Shown piece after piece: positions 1-8,553 of a stretch of 64,000 nucleotides of DNA (its first letter is position 1; the number at the start of each line of letters is the position of its first letter). The notes under the pieces were generated by a model that was not told the DNA's origin, did no database searches, and saw nothing but the letters and a program-made list of their open reading frames with translations. Source of the stretch: Blautia sp. (GTDB lineage Bacteria; Bacillota; Clostridia; Lachnospirales; Lachnospiraceae); assembly GCA_021772055.1 (NCBI GenBank), contig JAETNR010000011.1:33943-97942 (forward strand), in the 5' to 3' direction. The position numbers and the translations under genes were made by a program.

Positions 1-1443
1 CGCTACGGCACGGTCAATCGTTTCTACAGCCTGCTTCTGCCCTGCATTCAGCTCCTCACCTGACAGAATACGTTCTTCTGCTTCATCCCCTTTTGAGATT
101 TCTTCCCGATTGTCCCCAGCATCCGGTTCTGCCGCTGTTTCTCTATCCTCGGTCTGCCACTGTCCCATTCCTTCAAACAGGCTCATCTGCCCGTCCGGAT
201 TTTGGATCTCATCGTTTTCAAACAGCCGGATGGTTCCGTATTCTCCGTCAAATCCGGGGCGGCGGATCACTTCCCCGGCCCGCAGGCGGCGGATTCCCTC
301 TGCTATGAGATATCCCCCTTCCTTGCGGATATCTTCCACCGGGATTTCCCGCAAAACAGAAAACTCCGGGCCTAAGGAAGCCAGCATTCTTTCATAGTCT
401 TCCCGCACTTTTTTGCTGGCGGAAGAACGCCCTGTGGAGGCAGCGATCACCTCAGGCAGAGGCACCAGATTCTCAAAAGGCCTGGCGTTTTCTTTCACAA
501 AACCATCCTCCCGGTCTGAAAGCTGCACGATTCTGTGGTCCACGCCCATGGTAAGCCTTTTGCCGCAGACAGGACATTTTCCATGATACTTTTCTGCTTC
601 TTTCGGGCTTAAGCAGATATGGCACTTCCGGTGTCCGTCATAGTGATATTTGCCTTCCTCCGGAAAAAATTCAATGGTTCCTTCCAGTCCTTTTCCTTCC
701 TGAACAGCAGCCGCAAGTCCCTGATAGGACGGTTCAATATTCAGAAGATTCGCCTCCCGTCCAAGCTTTGCAGGAGAATGGGCATCGGAGTTGGAAATCA
801 GCCAAAACCGATCCAGTGCGGAAATCCGCCAGTTCATCAGAGGATCTGATGACAATCCTGTTTCCAGTGCATGAATATACGGCGTCAGATCCTCAAAGCA
901 CTCTTCTATAGTATCAAACCCTGACATGGCACCAAACAAAGAAAAATGCGGTGTCCAGATATGCGCCGGAACCAGGATTCCCTCCGGACAGATTTCCAGC
1001 ATGATCTCCAGAAGGTCATGGCAATCCAGGCCAAGAATCGGTCTTCCGTCAGAATGGATATTTCCGATGGTTTCCAGTTTTCTGGAAAGCTTTTCTGCAT
1101 CCTCAAGGCCCGGAAGAAGAATCAGACTGTGGACTTTTCTTGTTTTGCCGTTCTTTTTATAAATGGAACTGATTTCTCCAGTGACCACAAACCTTGGAGA
1201 ATCTCCGGAAAAAGCCCTTGCCTCGTTAAGGACATGCTCCTCCTTCAGCTTATACAGGCCATCCTCCGCCATTTCCAGCTGTTCCCTTAATTCCTCCCTC
1301 CATGCAGGATGGGTAAAATCCCCGGTTCCCACAATGGAAATTCCCTTTTTTCGTGCCCACAGATCCAGATGTTTCGGAGTTCCCTCCTTGCTGGTAGCCA
1401 TGGAATATCTGGAATGTATATGCAAATCCGCAATCTGTCTCAT
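1..1443 (-). CDS. EndoQ-like PHP endonuclease / UvrD-like helicase fusion (3' end outside window)
   Basis: The reading frame is open from the ATG at 1443 to the window edge (481 codons), so only the N-terminal part is seen. It begins with a PHP metal-site motif (DLHIHSRYS, residues 6-14) and keeps other PHP motifs such as GTGDFTH and SDAHS. A zinc-ribbon-like pair follows near residues 272-293 (CHIC ... CPVCG). This order matches endonuclease Q, which nicks DNA 5' of deaminated bases. The last visible residues, LNAGQKQAVETIDRAVA, look like the Q motif that opens a UvrD/Rep superfamily-1 helicase, so a helicase domain should follow. The start overlaps the dinB stop (ATGA), implying translational coupling and a shared repair role. 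The PHP call is firm; the helicase part is inferred from about 15 residues. Confidence 0.82.
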   Translation of the reverse strand, partial: MRQIADLHIHSRYSMATSKEGTPKHLDLWARKKGISIVGTGDFTHPAWREELREQLEMAEDGLYKLKEEHVLNEARAFSGDSPRFVVTGEISSIYKKNGKTRKVHSLILLPGLEDAEKLSRKLETIGNIHSDGRPILGLDCHDLLEIMLEICPEGILVPAHIWTPHFSLFGAMSGFDTIEECFEDLTPYIHALETGLSSDPLMNWRISALDRFWLISNSDAHSPAKLGREANLLNIEPSYQGLAAAVQEGKGLEGTIEFFPEEGKYHYDGHRKCHICLSPKEAEKYHGKCPVCGKRLTMGVDHRIVQLSDREDGFVKENARPFENLVPLPEVIAASTGRSSASKKVREDYERMLASLGPEFSVLREIPVEDIRKEGGYLIAEGIRRLRAGEVIRRPGFDGEYGTIRLFENDEIQNPDGQMSLFEGMGQWQTEDRETAAEPDAGDNREEISKGDEAEERILSGEELNAGQKQAVETIDRAVA

Positions 1444-2699
1444 ATTTTTCCCTCTTTTCTAACAATCCTGTCTTTGACTGAACTGTTAGTATCTCTTGAA
1501 TCCGGGTTATTTATATCCGAAATTTTCTTTTCTGCTTCCAGCTCGGCAGCGGTTTTAATGATTTCGGAGCCATATTTCTGGCGCAGCTTGAACAGCTTTT
1601 CATTCAGCTTATCTTTTTTATCATTCTTCTCTATGTTTTCCATGTTCCACAGGGAAATCTGCTCTTCCTTTGTCTGGGTAAAATTCCCTACCCCCACTCC
1701 CACAAGGCGGATGGGAGCAATGGTGATCCGATCAAGCTGCTTTACTGCTGCATGGTAAATATCTTCCATCCGATTGGTTGGCTCTACTGTCTCAGAGCGG
1801 GTAATCCCCCGCATGGTGGCATAGGTGATTTTCAGGGTCACCGTTTGTCCGTACAGATGGGCTGCCTGCAGCTTCAGGCTCAGTTCTTTTGAAAAGAGCA
1901 GCAGGTAGCTTTTCAGATATTCCAGATCTACGGAATCATGCTGAAAGGTATGCTCCCTGCTGATGGATTTCGCTTCCGATTCATAATAGGGAACCACTTC
2001 CCTGTCATCAATTCCCTTCGCCATCTCCACAATCTGCTGTCCCCTTTTGCCAAACACCTGGATCACCCGCTGCTGATTTTCTAAAATGTCCCGCACCCTG
2101 TAGATTTTCATCTGGTGAAGCTTCTCGGAGGATTTCGTTCCGACGCCCAGAAGCCCCTCAATCTTCCGGTCGATCACAAGCCTCTGGAAAAATGCCTGAT
2201 CCGGAACCTCAAAGAAACCATCCGGCTTCTTTTCTTCACTGGCAAATTTCGCTGCCGCTTTGCTGTAGCCGATTCCCACGGAGCAGGTAAGCCCCACCTC
2301 ATTCCGCGTCCGTTCCTTGATCTTCCAGGCAATTTCCGATGCGCCTCCAAAAAGCTTCACTGTACTGGTGACATCCAGGTAGCCCTCATCCAGGGACAGG
2401 TACTCAATAACATCCGTATAAGTGCTCCAGATTTCATGAATGGCTCTTGACGCTGTTTTATACTTGTGCATATTAGGATGCATATAAATCCCATGAGGAC
2501 AGCGCCTATATGCCTCCTTAATATTCATTGCTGACCGGACACCATATTTCCTGGCCTCATAGCTGCATGTGGAAACCACCCCCCGCTCTGTGGGAAGGGC
2601 ACCGATGATCAGTGGCTTTCCCACAAGGGCCGGATTGTCTCTGCTCTCTACAGAGGCAAAAAAAGCATCCATATCCACATGTATGATCTTTCTATTCAT
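1440..2699 (-). CDS. dinB: DNA polymerase IV (Y-family translesion polymerase)
   Basis: Error-prone polymerase that extends past lesions. The N-terminus MNRKIIHVDMDAFFASVE carries the first catalytic aspartate. The palm motif reads LSLDEGYLDVT, with Gly where most DinB proteins have Ala after the Asp-Glu pair. A possible beta-clamp motif (QISLW) lies near the C-terminus, followed by a charged tail. An in-frame ATG exists 33 bases upstream, but AAAGGAG sits about 12 bases before 2699 and the conserved family start is there, so the shorter protein (419 aa) is chosen. It directly follows the HAD gene and overlaps the EndoQ-like gene by 4 bases, suggesting one repair-linked transcription unit. 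Confidence 0.93.
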   Translation of the reverse strand: MNRKIIHVDMDAFFASVESRDNPALVGKPLIIGALPTERGVVSTCSYEARKYGVRSAMNIKEAYRRCPHGIYMHPNMHKYKTASRAIHEIWSTYTDVIEYLSLDEGYLDVTSTVKLFGGASEIAWKIKERTRNEVGLTCSVGIGYSKAAAKFASEEKKPDGFFEVPDQAFFQRLVIDRKIEGLLGVGTKSSEKLHQMKIYRVRDILENQQRVIQVFGKRGQQIVEMAKGIDDREVVPYYESEAKSISREHTFQHDSVDLEYLKSYLLLFSKELSLKLQAAHLYGQTVTLKITYATMRGITRSETVEPTNRMEDIYHAAVKQLDRITIAPIRLVGVGVGNFTQTKEEQISLWNMENIEKNDKKDKLNEKLFKLRQKYGSEIIKTAAELEAEKKISDINNPDSRDTNSSVKDRIVRKEGKI

Positions 2700-2732
2700 T
2701 GTTTTCCACCAACTCCTTTCGGATCGGTACAT

Positions 2733-3389
2733 TTATCTGCAGAACTCTTTTTCCAACATGTCTTTTACCTGCACTAAAGACGGCAGAATACAGAAAGCCA
2801 GATGTTCCATCTCCTCTGTAGGCTCTGCCAGGTCCGGAACCATGATCGGTTTCATACCCGCGCGATGTGCTGCACGGATTCCATTATAGGAATCCTCTAT
2901 TGCATACGCCTGCTCCGGCTTCACATGCAGAGCTTCACACGCCTTCAAATAAATATCCGGTTCCGGCTTGCTTCTTTTTACCATATCACCGCAGATTACC
3001 TGGTCAAACAGAGCAAGCAGTCCCCCTTCCTCCAGTTCCCGGCAGACCAGTTCTCTTCTCGTGGAGGAAGCAACAGCCGTCTTTATCCCCTGATTCTTCA
3101 GAAACAGCAGCAGTTCTTTGATTCCGGGCTTCTGCGGGAGTTTTCCTCCTGCTGCCCGTTCATGAAAGAGAACCGCCATTTCTTTTTTATAAAGCTCATA
3201 GGGAAAATCCTGTCCGTAATAATTCAGAAAAATTTCCCGGCTTGCTGCAGCATTGGTTCCAAGGCAGTCCCTGCAGACATCCTCAATATGATCCATCTGA
3301 TGGCGCGCCGCTACCTCCGCCCAGGTCTCCATCACCAAAGCTTCCGAGTCAAAAATCACTCCGTCCATATCAAAAACCACTGCTTCCAT
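2733..3389 (-). CDS. HAD superfamily phosphatase / beta-phosphoglucomutase-like
   Basis: Haloacid dehalogenase hydrolase of the beta-phosphoglucomutase/phosphatase subfamily, about 218 aa. Motif I is DMDGVIFDSE near the N-terminus with the nucleophilic and acid/base aspartates; motif II is VASST; motif III/IV is KRSKPEPDIY followed by IEDSYNGIRAA. The likely start is the ATG at 3389, preceded by AAAGGAG at good spacing; an ATG 30 bases further upstream has no such site. The substrate (a sugar phosphate or nucleotide) cannot be read from sequence. The stop lies about 33 bases before the dinB start, so the two are probably co-transcribed. Confidence 0.85.
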   Translation of the reverse strand: MEAVVFDMDGVIFDSEALVMETWAEVAARHQMDHIEDVCRDCLGTNAAASREIFLNYYGQDFPYELYKKEMAVLFHERAAGGKLPQKPGIKELLLFLKNQGIKTAVASSTRRELVCRELEEGGLLALFDQVICGDMVKRSKPEPDIYLKACEALHVKPEQAYAIEDSYNGIRAAHRAGMKPIMVPDLAEPTEEMEHLAFCILPSLVQVKDMLEKEFCR

Positions 3390-3443
3390 TCTCCCCTGCT
3401 CCTTTCCAACTCTTTTCACAGTTTCCCGGCCTTGCTCCCCACA

Positions 3444-5210
3444 TCAGGCAGTTTCCTCAAACTGACTGTTATACAAATGAGCGTAAAAGCCGTTCTCTGC
3501 CATAAGAGAATCATGGTCTCCCTGCTCAATAATGTGCCCCTCTTTCATCACCAGGATCACATCTGCCTCACGGATCGTAGAAAGGCGGTGAGCAACGATA
3601 AAGCTGGTCCTGCCTTCCATCATGCGGGCAAAGGCTGCCTGAATACGGATTTCCGTGCGGGTGTCAATGCTGCTGGTCGCCTCGTCCAGAATCAACATAG
3701 GAGGCAGGCAGAGCATCACACGTGCAATACACAGAAGCTGCTTCTGGCCCTGGCTGATATTTCCCCCGTCTTCCGTGATGATGGTATCGTAGCCGTCAGG
3801 AAGACGTTTGATAAAGCTGTGCGCATAAGAAGCTTTTGCTGCCGCAATGATTTCCTCCTCTGTGGCATCCGGCCTTCCGTAGGCAATGTTTTCCCGGATT
3901 GTTCCCGCCTTCAGCCAGGTTTCCTGCAGAACCATGCCATAGTTCTGCCGAAGGGAATTTCTGGTCACATCCCGGATATCCCGGCCTGCAACCTGAATGC
4001 TGCCCCCGTCTACATCATAGAAGCGCATTAAAAGGTTGATCAGGGTCGTTTTTCCGCATCCCGTAGGCCCTACAATGGCGATTCTCTGTCCTGGTTTTAC
4101 ATCCAGGGTAAAGTTCTCGATCAGAGGCCTGTCAGGCAGATAGCGAAAAGATACCTGTTTCAGGCTGACATGCCCATCGCTTGCCAGAACTGCGTCCTTT
4201 TCTTCCACCTGGTCTTTTTCATCCAGAAGCTTAAATACACGGTCAGCACAGGCCATGGCATTCTGAAGCTCCGTTACCACGCTGGAAATTTCATTAAACG
4301 GCTTGGAATACTGGTTTGCGTAGCTTAAAAAAATACTTAACTGGCCTACGGTAATTCCCCCTGCCACTGCATACAATGCACCGGAAAGTCCCACAGCCGC
4401 ATACACCAGATTGTTGACAAACCGGGTACAGGGATTGGTAAGGCTGGAATAAAAAACAGCCTTCAGGCTCGTCTCCTGGAGACGGGCATTTACCTCATCA
4501 AATTTTTCCAGACTCTGCTTCTCATAGCCAAAGGCCTGCACTACCTTCATTCCTTCCACCATTTCGTTGATATAGGCCGTCTGCTCTCCTCTTACAGACG
4601 TTTGTCTCTGGAAATGCCGGTAAGTATGCTTTGCAATAAAGTTCGCCACAAAAAGGCTTAAGGGGGTCAGCCCCACCACCACCAGAGTGATCAGAGGATT
4701 CACCGATACCATAAATCCCAGAGTTCCGATAATGGTCAGCACACCGGTAAATAACTGGGTGAACCCCATCAGAAGCCCGTCTGCAAACGTATCCACATCT
4801 GCGATCACCCGGCTCACCAGATCCCCTGTAGGATGTGCATCCAGATAGGAAAGGGGAAGCCTCTGGATCTTCTGAATGGAAGCATTCCTTAAATCTCTGG
4901 ATACGCAGAAGGTGATCTTATTATTGCACACTGCGATCACCCACTGAGCCAGGGCGGTAACAGCAGTTGCAGCGGCAATGGCGATTACCATTTTTTTTAC
5001 GCTTTGAAAATCCACTTTTCCCATGCCGACCATCTCATCAATGGCATCACCGCAGAGAATAGGGACCAAAAGCTGTGCTGCCACACTCACGGCAGCACAT
5101 AAAAAGCTCAGAACCAAAAACGGGGAATACGGCTTAATAAACCGAAGGATCCGCTTCATGACTTGTTGATTTTCCTTCCGTTTTTCCTGGGATATCTTCT
5201 TGCCGGACAT
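3444..5210 (-). CDS. ABC exporter, permease-ATPase half (consensus Walker B, degenerate signature)
   Basis: Half-transporter of 588 aa with a six-helix type I exporter domain (residues ~25-330) followed by an ATPase domain. Walker A is GPTGCGKTT and Walker B is MLILDEATSS with a normal catalytic Glu. The signature is ISQGQ instead of LSGGQ. Its start overlaps the stop of the upstream half-transporter by one base (TGATG), so the two are translationally coupled and should form a heterodimer. The degenerate signature here pairs with the degenerate Walker B of the partner, the usual arrangement in asymmetric exporters such as BmrCD and TM287/288. The substrate is unknown; drugs, lipids or peptides are possible. 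Confidence 0.92.
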   Translation of the reverse strand: MSGKKISQEKRKENQQVMKRILRFIKPYSPFLVLSFLCAAVSVAAQLLVPILCGDAIDEMVGMGKVDFQSVKKMVIAIAAATAVTALAQWVIAVCNNKITFCVSRDLRNASIQKIQRLPLSYLDAHPTGDLVSRVIADVDTFADGLLMGFTQLFTGVLTIIGTLGFMVSVNPLITLVVVGLTPLSLFVANFIAKHTYRHFQRQTSVRGEQTAYINEMVEGMKVVQAFGYEKQSLEKFDEVNARLQETSLKAVFYSSLTNPCTRFVNNLVYAAVGLSGALYAVAGGITVGQLSIFLSYANQYSKPFNEISSVVTELQNAMACADRVFKLLDEKDQVEEKDAVLASDGHVSLKQVSFRYLPDRPLIENFTLDVKPGQRIAIVGPTGCGKTTLINLLMRFYDVDGGSIQVAGRDIRDVTRNSLRQNYGMVLQETWLKAGTIRENIAYGRPDATEEEIIAAAKASYAHSFIKRLPDGYDTIITEDGGNISQGQKQLLCIARVMLCLPPMLILDEATSSIDTRTEIRIQAAFARMMEGRTSFIVAHRLSTIREADVILVMKEGHIIEQGDHDSLMAENGFYAHLYNSQFEETA

Positions 5211-6940
5211 CAGTGCACCTCCCCTTTCTTAAACTGACTTTCATAAATCTCACGGTATACATCGCAGCGGGTTAGAAGTTCTTCATGAGTTCCCTGATCT
5301 GCGATCTCTCCATCCTCCAGCACTAGGATCCTGTCTGCATGTTTCAGGCTGGACGCGCGCTGGGAAACAATAAATACGGTCATTTCTCCGGAAAGAGTAC
5401 TTAACGCCTTCCGAAGGGCTGCGTCTGTTGCAAAGTCAAGGGCGCTGGCACTGTCATCCAGAATCAGGATCTTCGGCTGTTTTACCAGTGCTCTTGCAAT
5501 GGTAAGACGCTGCTTCTGCCCTCCGGAGAAATTTCTTCCTCCCTGATCCACTCTTTCATCCAGCCCGCGGGGCTTGCTCTTTACAAACTCTGCCGCCTGA
5601 GCAAGTTCAAGCGCCTTCCAGATTTCTTCATCGGACGCCTCCGGATTCCCCCATAAAAGATTAGAGCGGATCGTTCCGGCAAAAAGCTGCGCCTTCTGCA
5701 TGACCACCCCCACAGTACTGCGGAGTTCTTCTCTGCCCCACTTCTCAATGGGTCTTCCCATAATATAAACCTCACCGGAGGTTGCATCATAAAATCTGGG
5801 AATCAGATTTACAAGGCTGGATTTACCGCTTCCGGTACCTCCGATCACACCGATGGTCTGACCTTTTTCTGCATGGAATGAAATATGGCTCAGGCTCTCT
5901 TCTCCTGCGCCGGAATAAGTCAGGCTTACATTTTGGAAGGCCACTGCCTCATTTTCTGAGAGATCCTCCCTGCTGCTTTCCTGTGCAAACTCCATGGAGG
6001 GCTCTGTATCCAGAACACCCCGGATACGGTTCATACTTGCCAGAGCCTTGCTCAATAAAACAATGGTATTGGCAAGTTTCACCAGTTCCACCAGGATCTG
6101 GCTCATATAATTTACCAGGGCAACCACATCGCCGCTTAACAAAGTGCCGTTATTAATGCTGACGGCACCCATATTCAGAATTGCAATGATGGCCAGGTTT
6201 ACCACCACATATGTCAGTGGATTCATAAGGCCTGAAATGTGCCCTACATGAAGCTGCATGGTATTCAAAAGCCCGTTGGCAGCTTCAAAGCGTTCTGCCT
6301 CCGTACGTTCTTTGCCAAATGCACGAACGACTCTTACACCGGTAAGATTTTCCCTGGTAATTCCCAGTACCTTGTCCAGGCGCCCCTGGATCATCTTATA
6401 CTGGGGGGAGGTAATCTTCATGATTCCGAAAATGATCACAGAAAGTACCGGAATGGCTACCAGAAACACCACAGCGATTTTTACATTGATGGTAAAAGCC
6501 ATGATCATGGCACCAAATACAATAAAAGGGCTTCGAAGAAACAGGCGCAGGAACATATTCAGTCCGTTCTGCACCTGATTAATATCACTGGTCATTCTGG
6601 TGATCAGCGTGCTGGTTCCCATGGTGTCAATCTCCGAGTATCCCAGCGTCTGAATGTGGGAAAATAGGGTATGGCGAAGGCCTGCCGCACATCCCACAGA
6701 TGCTTTTGCCGCAAAATACTGGGCTGTAAAACTGCAGGAAATTCCCACGATTGCCAGAAGCACCAGGATCCCGCACCTGGTCAGAATATAATTCCGATCC
6801 TGATTTCCGATCCCCACATTGATGATGTTTGCAACTACAACAGGCACAAACAGGTCAAAAAAAGCTTCCAGCATTTTAAACAGCGGAGCCAGAATACTTT
6901 CTTTCTTATATTGCTTCAGATGATTCAGCAAATACTTCAT
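5210..6940 (-). CDS. ABC exporter, permease-ATPase half (degenerate Walker B)
   Basis: Partner half-transporter of about 576 aa: transmembrane domain first (residues ~1-310), ATPase domain after. Walker A is GGTGSGKSS, the signature is FSGGQ, but Walker B ends ILILDDSAS with Asp in place of the catalytic Glu. The start is placed at 6940 (MKYLLNHLKQYKKES) because AGGAGG precedes it; an in-frame ATG at 7018 would add a 26-residue N-terminus lacking family character. It is first of the two-gene unit and overlaps the next gene by one base. No transporter-specific regulator is adjacent, so the substrate is not indicated. Confidence 0.92.
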   Translation of the reverse strand: MKYLLNHLKQYKKESILAPLFKMLEAFFDLFVPVVVANIINVGIGNQDRNYILTRCGILVLLAIVGISCSFTAQYFAAKASVGCAAGLRHTLFSHIQTLGYSEIDTMGTSTLITRMTSDINQVQNGLNMFLRLFLRSPFIVFGAMIMAFTINVKIAVVFLVAIPVLSVIIFGIMKITSPQYKMIQGRLDKVLGITRENLTGVRVVRAFGKERTEAERFEAANGLLNTMQLHVGHISGLMNPLTYVVVNLAIIAILNMGAVSINNGTLLSGDVVALVNYMSQILVELVKLANTIVLLSKALASMNRIRGVLDTEPSMEFAQESSREDLSENEAVAFQNVSLTYSGAGEESLSHISFHAEKGQTIGVIGGTGSGKSSLVNLIPRFYDATSGEVYIMGRPIEKWGREELRSTVGVVMQKAQLFAGTIRSNLLWGNPEASDEEIWKALELAQAAEFVKSKPRGLDERVDQGGRNFSGGQKQRLTIARALVKQPKILILDDSASALDFATDAALRKALSTLSGEMTVFIVSQRASSLKHADRILVLEDGEIADQGTHEELLTRCDVYREIYESQFKKGEVH

Positions 6941-7039
6941 TTGTTGCGATTTCCTCCTTCTTTCCCAATAACGGGCGTATAATTTATCATAAGAAATATA
7001 TTCCAAAAAGTCAAGCATGCAAACAAACCAAAGATGCTG

Positions 7040-7068
7040 TTGACTGGGATTGTTATCTACTATATACT
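7040..7068 (+). promoter_or_regulatory. sigma-A type promoter for the AGCS symporter
   Basis: TTGACT at 7040-7045 and TATACT at 7063-7068 with a 17-base spacer, about 50 bases before the symporter start and between divergent genes. Confidence 0.7.
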
Positions 7069-7118
7069 AGGTAACGGACAAATGCCGACGGCAATATGAC
7101 ACTCAGGAGAATATTTTT

Positions 7119-8513
7119 ATGAAAATCATTACCTTTTTATATAATCTTCTATGGGGGGATCTCATTACGCTTCCCTTACCCGGCGGAAGCTCTGTGGGAC
7201 TTTCCCTGCTGGTTCTGATCCTGATTCCTGCGGGAATTTATTTTACGATCAGAACCCGTTTTCTTCTTTTTCGGCTCTTTCCGAAAATGCTGAAGATCGC
7301 CACAGAGAAAAAGAAGCTTTCCGAAAAGAATTCCATTTCCGGGATGCAGGCACTGATCATTTCCACTGCCACGCGGGTGGGCATGGGGAATCTGGTCGGA
7401 GTGGTTGCTGCCATCTCCGCAGGAGGAGCAGGCGCTGTCTTCTGGATGTGGGTAACTGCCCTTCTTGGATCCTCCACTGCTTTTGCCGAAGCTGCCCTGG
7501 CACAGATCTATAAGGAAAAGGATCCCCTGTACGGCGGTTTCCGCGGCGGCCCTGCCTACTATATCCATCATCTTTTTATAAAGAAGAAAAGCAAACGGAA
7601 GCGTTCCGTCATAGCAATGCTGTTCGCCGCTTCCGGTCTGATCTGCTGGTGCGGAATCAGCCAGGTAATCGGAAATTCCGTTTCTTCCGCATTTGAGAAT
7701 GCTTTTCAGATCCCGCCCCTTTATACCACCCTTATCCTTGTATTGATTGCAGCCGTGATCGTCCTTCGGAAGTATGCCACGGTAAAGGTGCTGGATGTTG
7801 TGGTGCCTGTCATGGCAAGCATGTATTTTTTATTTACCATATTTATTATTATCAAAAATGCAGGACAGATTCCCTCTGTTTTTCAGCAGATTTTTGCAGA
7901 GGCATTCGGGCTGCGCCAGGTAGCTGCAGGCGGTTTCGGCGCTGTTCTCATGAATGGTGCAAAGCGCGGGCTGTTTTCCAATGAAGCGGGCTCCGGTTCC
8001 GCTCCCTGTGCCGCTGCGGCTGCGGAGATCAGCCATCCTGCAAAGGAAGGGCTTTTGCAGGCCTTTGGTGTTTTTATTGATACCATTGTCATCTGCAGCT
8101 GTTCTGCCATGATTATGCTCCTGGCTCCTGAGGAACTTACCCGGGGACTCATTGGCATGGATCTTCTTCAGACAGCAATGCATTATCATCTTGGAGAATT
8201 TGGCGTTATTTTTATTGCAGTTATTTTATGGCTGTTTAGTTTTTCCACATTTATCGGCATCCTGTTTTACGCAAGGCCCAATGTGGCCTACCTTTTCGGG
8301 GATAACTGGCTGTCTCAGACAGTATATAAGCTGCTTGCGCTGGTCATGCTTTTTATAGGCGGCCTGGCTGCTTATACCTTTGTGTGGGACCTGGGAGATA
8401 TCGGAATCGGGCTGATGACCGTATTTAATATGATCGCGCTGATTCCTCTTTCCGGACAGGCGATCGACTCCCTGAGAGATTATGAGCAGACCAAAGAAAT
8501 GACCGGCAGGTGA
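7119..8513 (+). CDS. Alanine/glycine:cation symporter, AGCS family
   Basis: Membrane protein of 464 aa importing a small amino acid (alanine, glycine or glutamine in characterised relatives) with Na+ or H+. Family signatures include the stretch around TRVGMGNLVGVVAAIS and the segment GAKRGLFSNEAGSGSAP near the middle; roughly ten hydrophobic segments are visible. It has its own promoter, a clear AGGAG 10-14 bases before the ATG, and a terminator that begins inside the last codons, so it is monocistronic. Which amino acid it carries cannot be read from sequence. Confidence 0.92.
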   Translation: MKIITFLYNLLWGDLITLPLPGGSSVGLSLLVLILIPAGIYFTIRTRFLLFRLFPKMLKIATEKKKLSEKNSISGMQALIISTATRVGMGNLVGVVAAISAGGAGAVFWMWVTALLGSSTAFAEAALAQIYKEKDPLYGGFRGGPAYYIHHLFIKKKSKRKRSVIAMLFAASGLICWCGISQVIGNSVSSAFENAFQIPPLYTTLILVLIAAVIVLRKYATVKVLDVVVPVMASMYFLFTIFIIIKNAGQIPSVFQQIFAEAFGLRQVAAGGFGAVLMNGAKRGLFSNEAGSGSAPCAAAAAEISHPAKEGLLQAFGVFIDTIVICSCSAMIMLLAPEELTRGLIGMDLLQTAMHYHLGEFGVIFIAVILWLFSFSTFIGILFYARPNVAYLFGDNWLSQTVYKLLALVMLFIGGLAAYTFVWDLGDIGIGLMTVFNMIALIPLSGQAIDSLRDYEQTKEMTGR

Positions 8514-8538
8514 ATGGCTTCCCTGCCGGTCATTTTCA
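8501..8538 (+). terminator. Rho-independent terminator after the AGCS symporter
   Basis: Ten-base stem GACCGGCAGG (8501-8510) with CCTGCCGGTC (8522-8531) followed by ATTTTC. The 5' arm overlaps the end of the coding region. Confidence 0.7.
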
Positions 8539-8553
8539 AAAATATCCCAGTTC

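Noticed and set aside
2802..4031. Long open frame (409 codons) on the plus strand
   Set aside because: Lies opposite the HAD and ABC exporter genes; no ribosome-binding site or family motifs, and the opposite strand is clearly coding.
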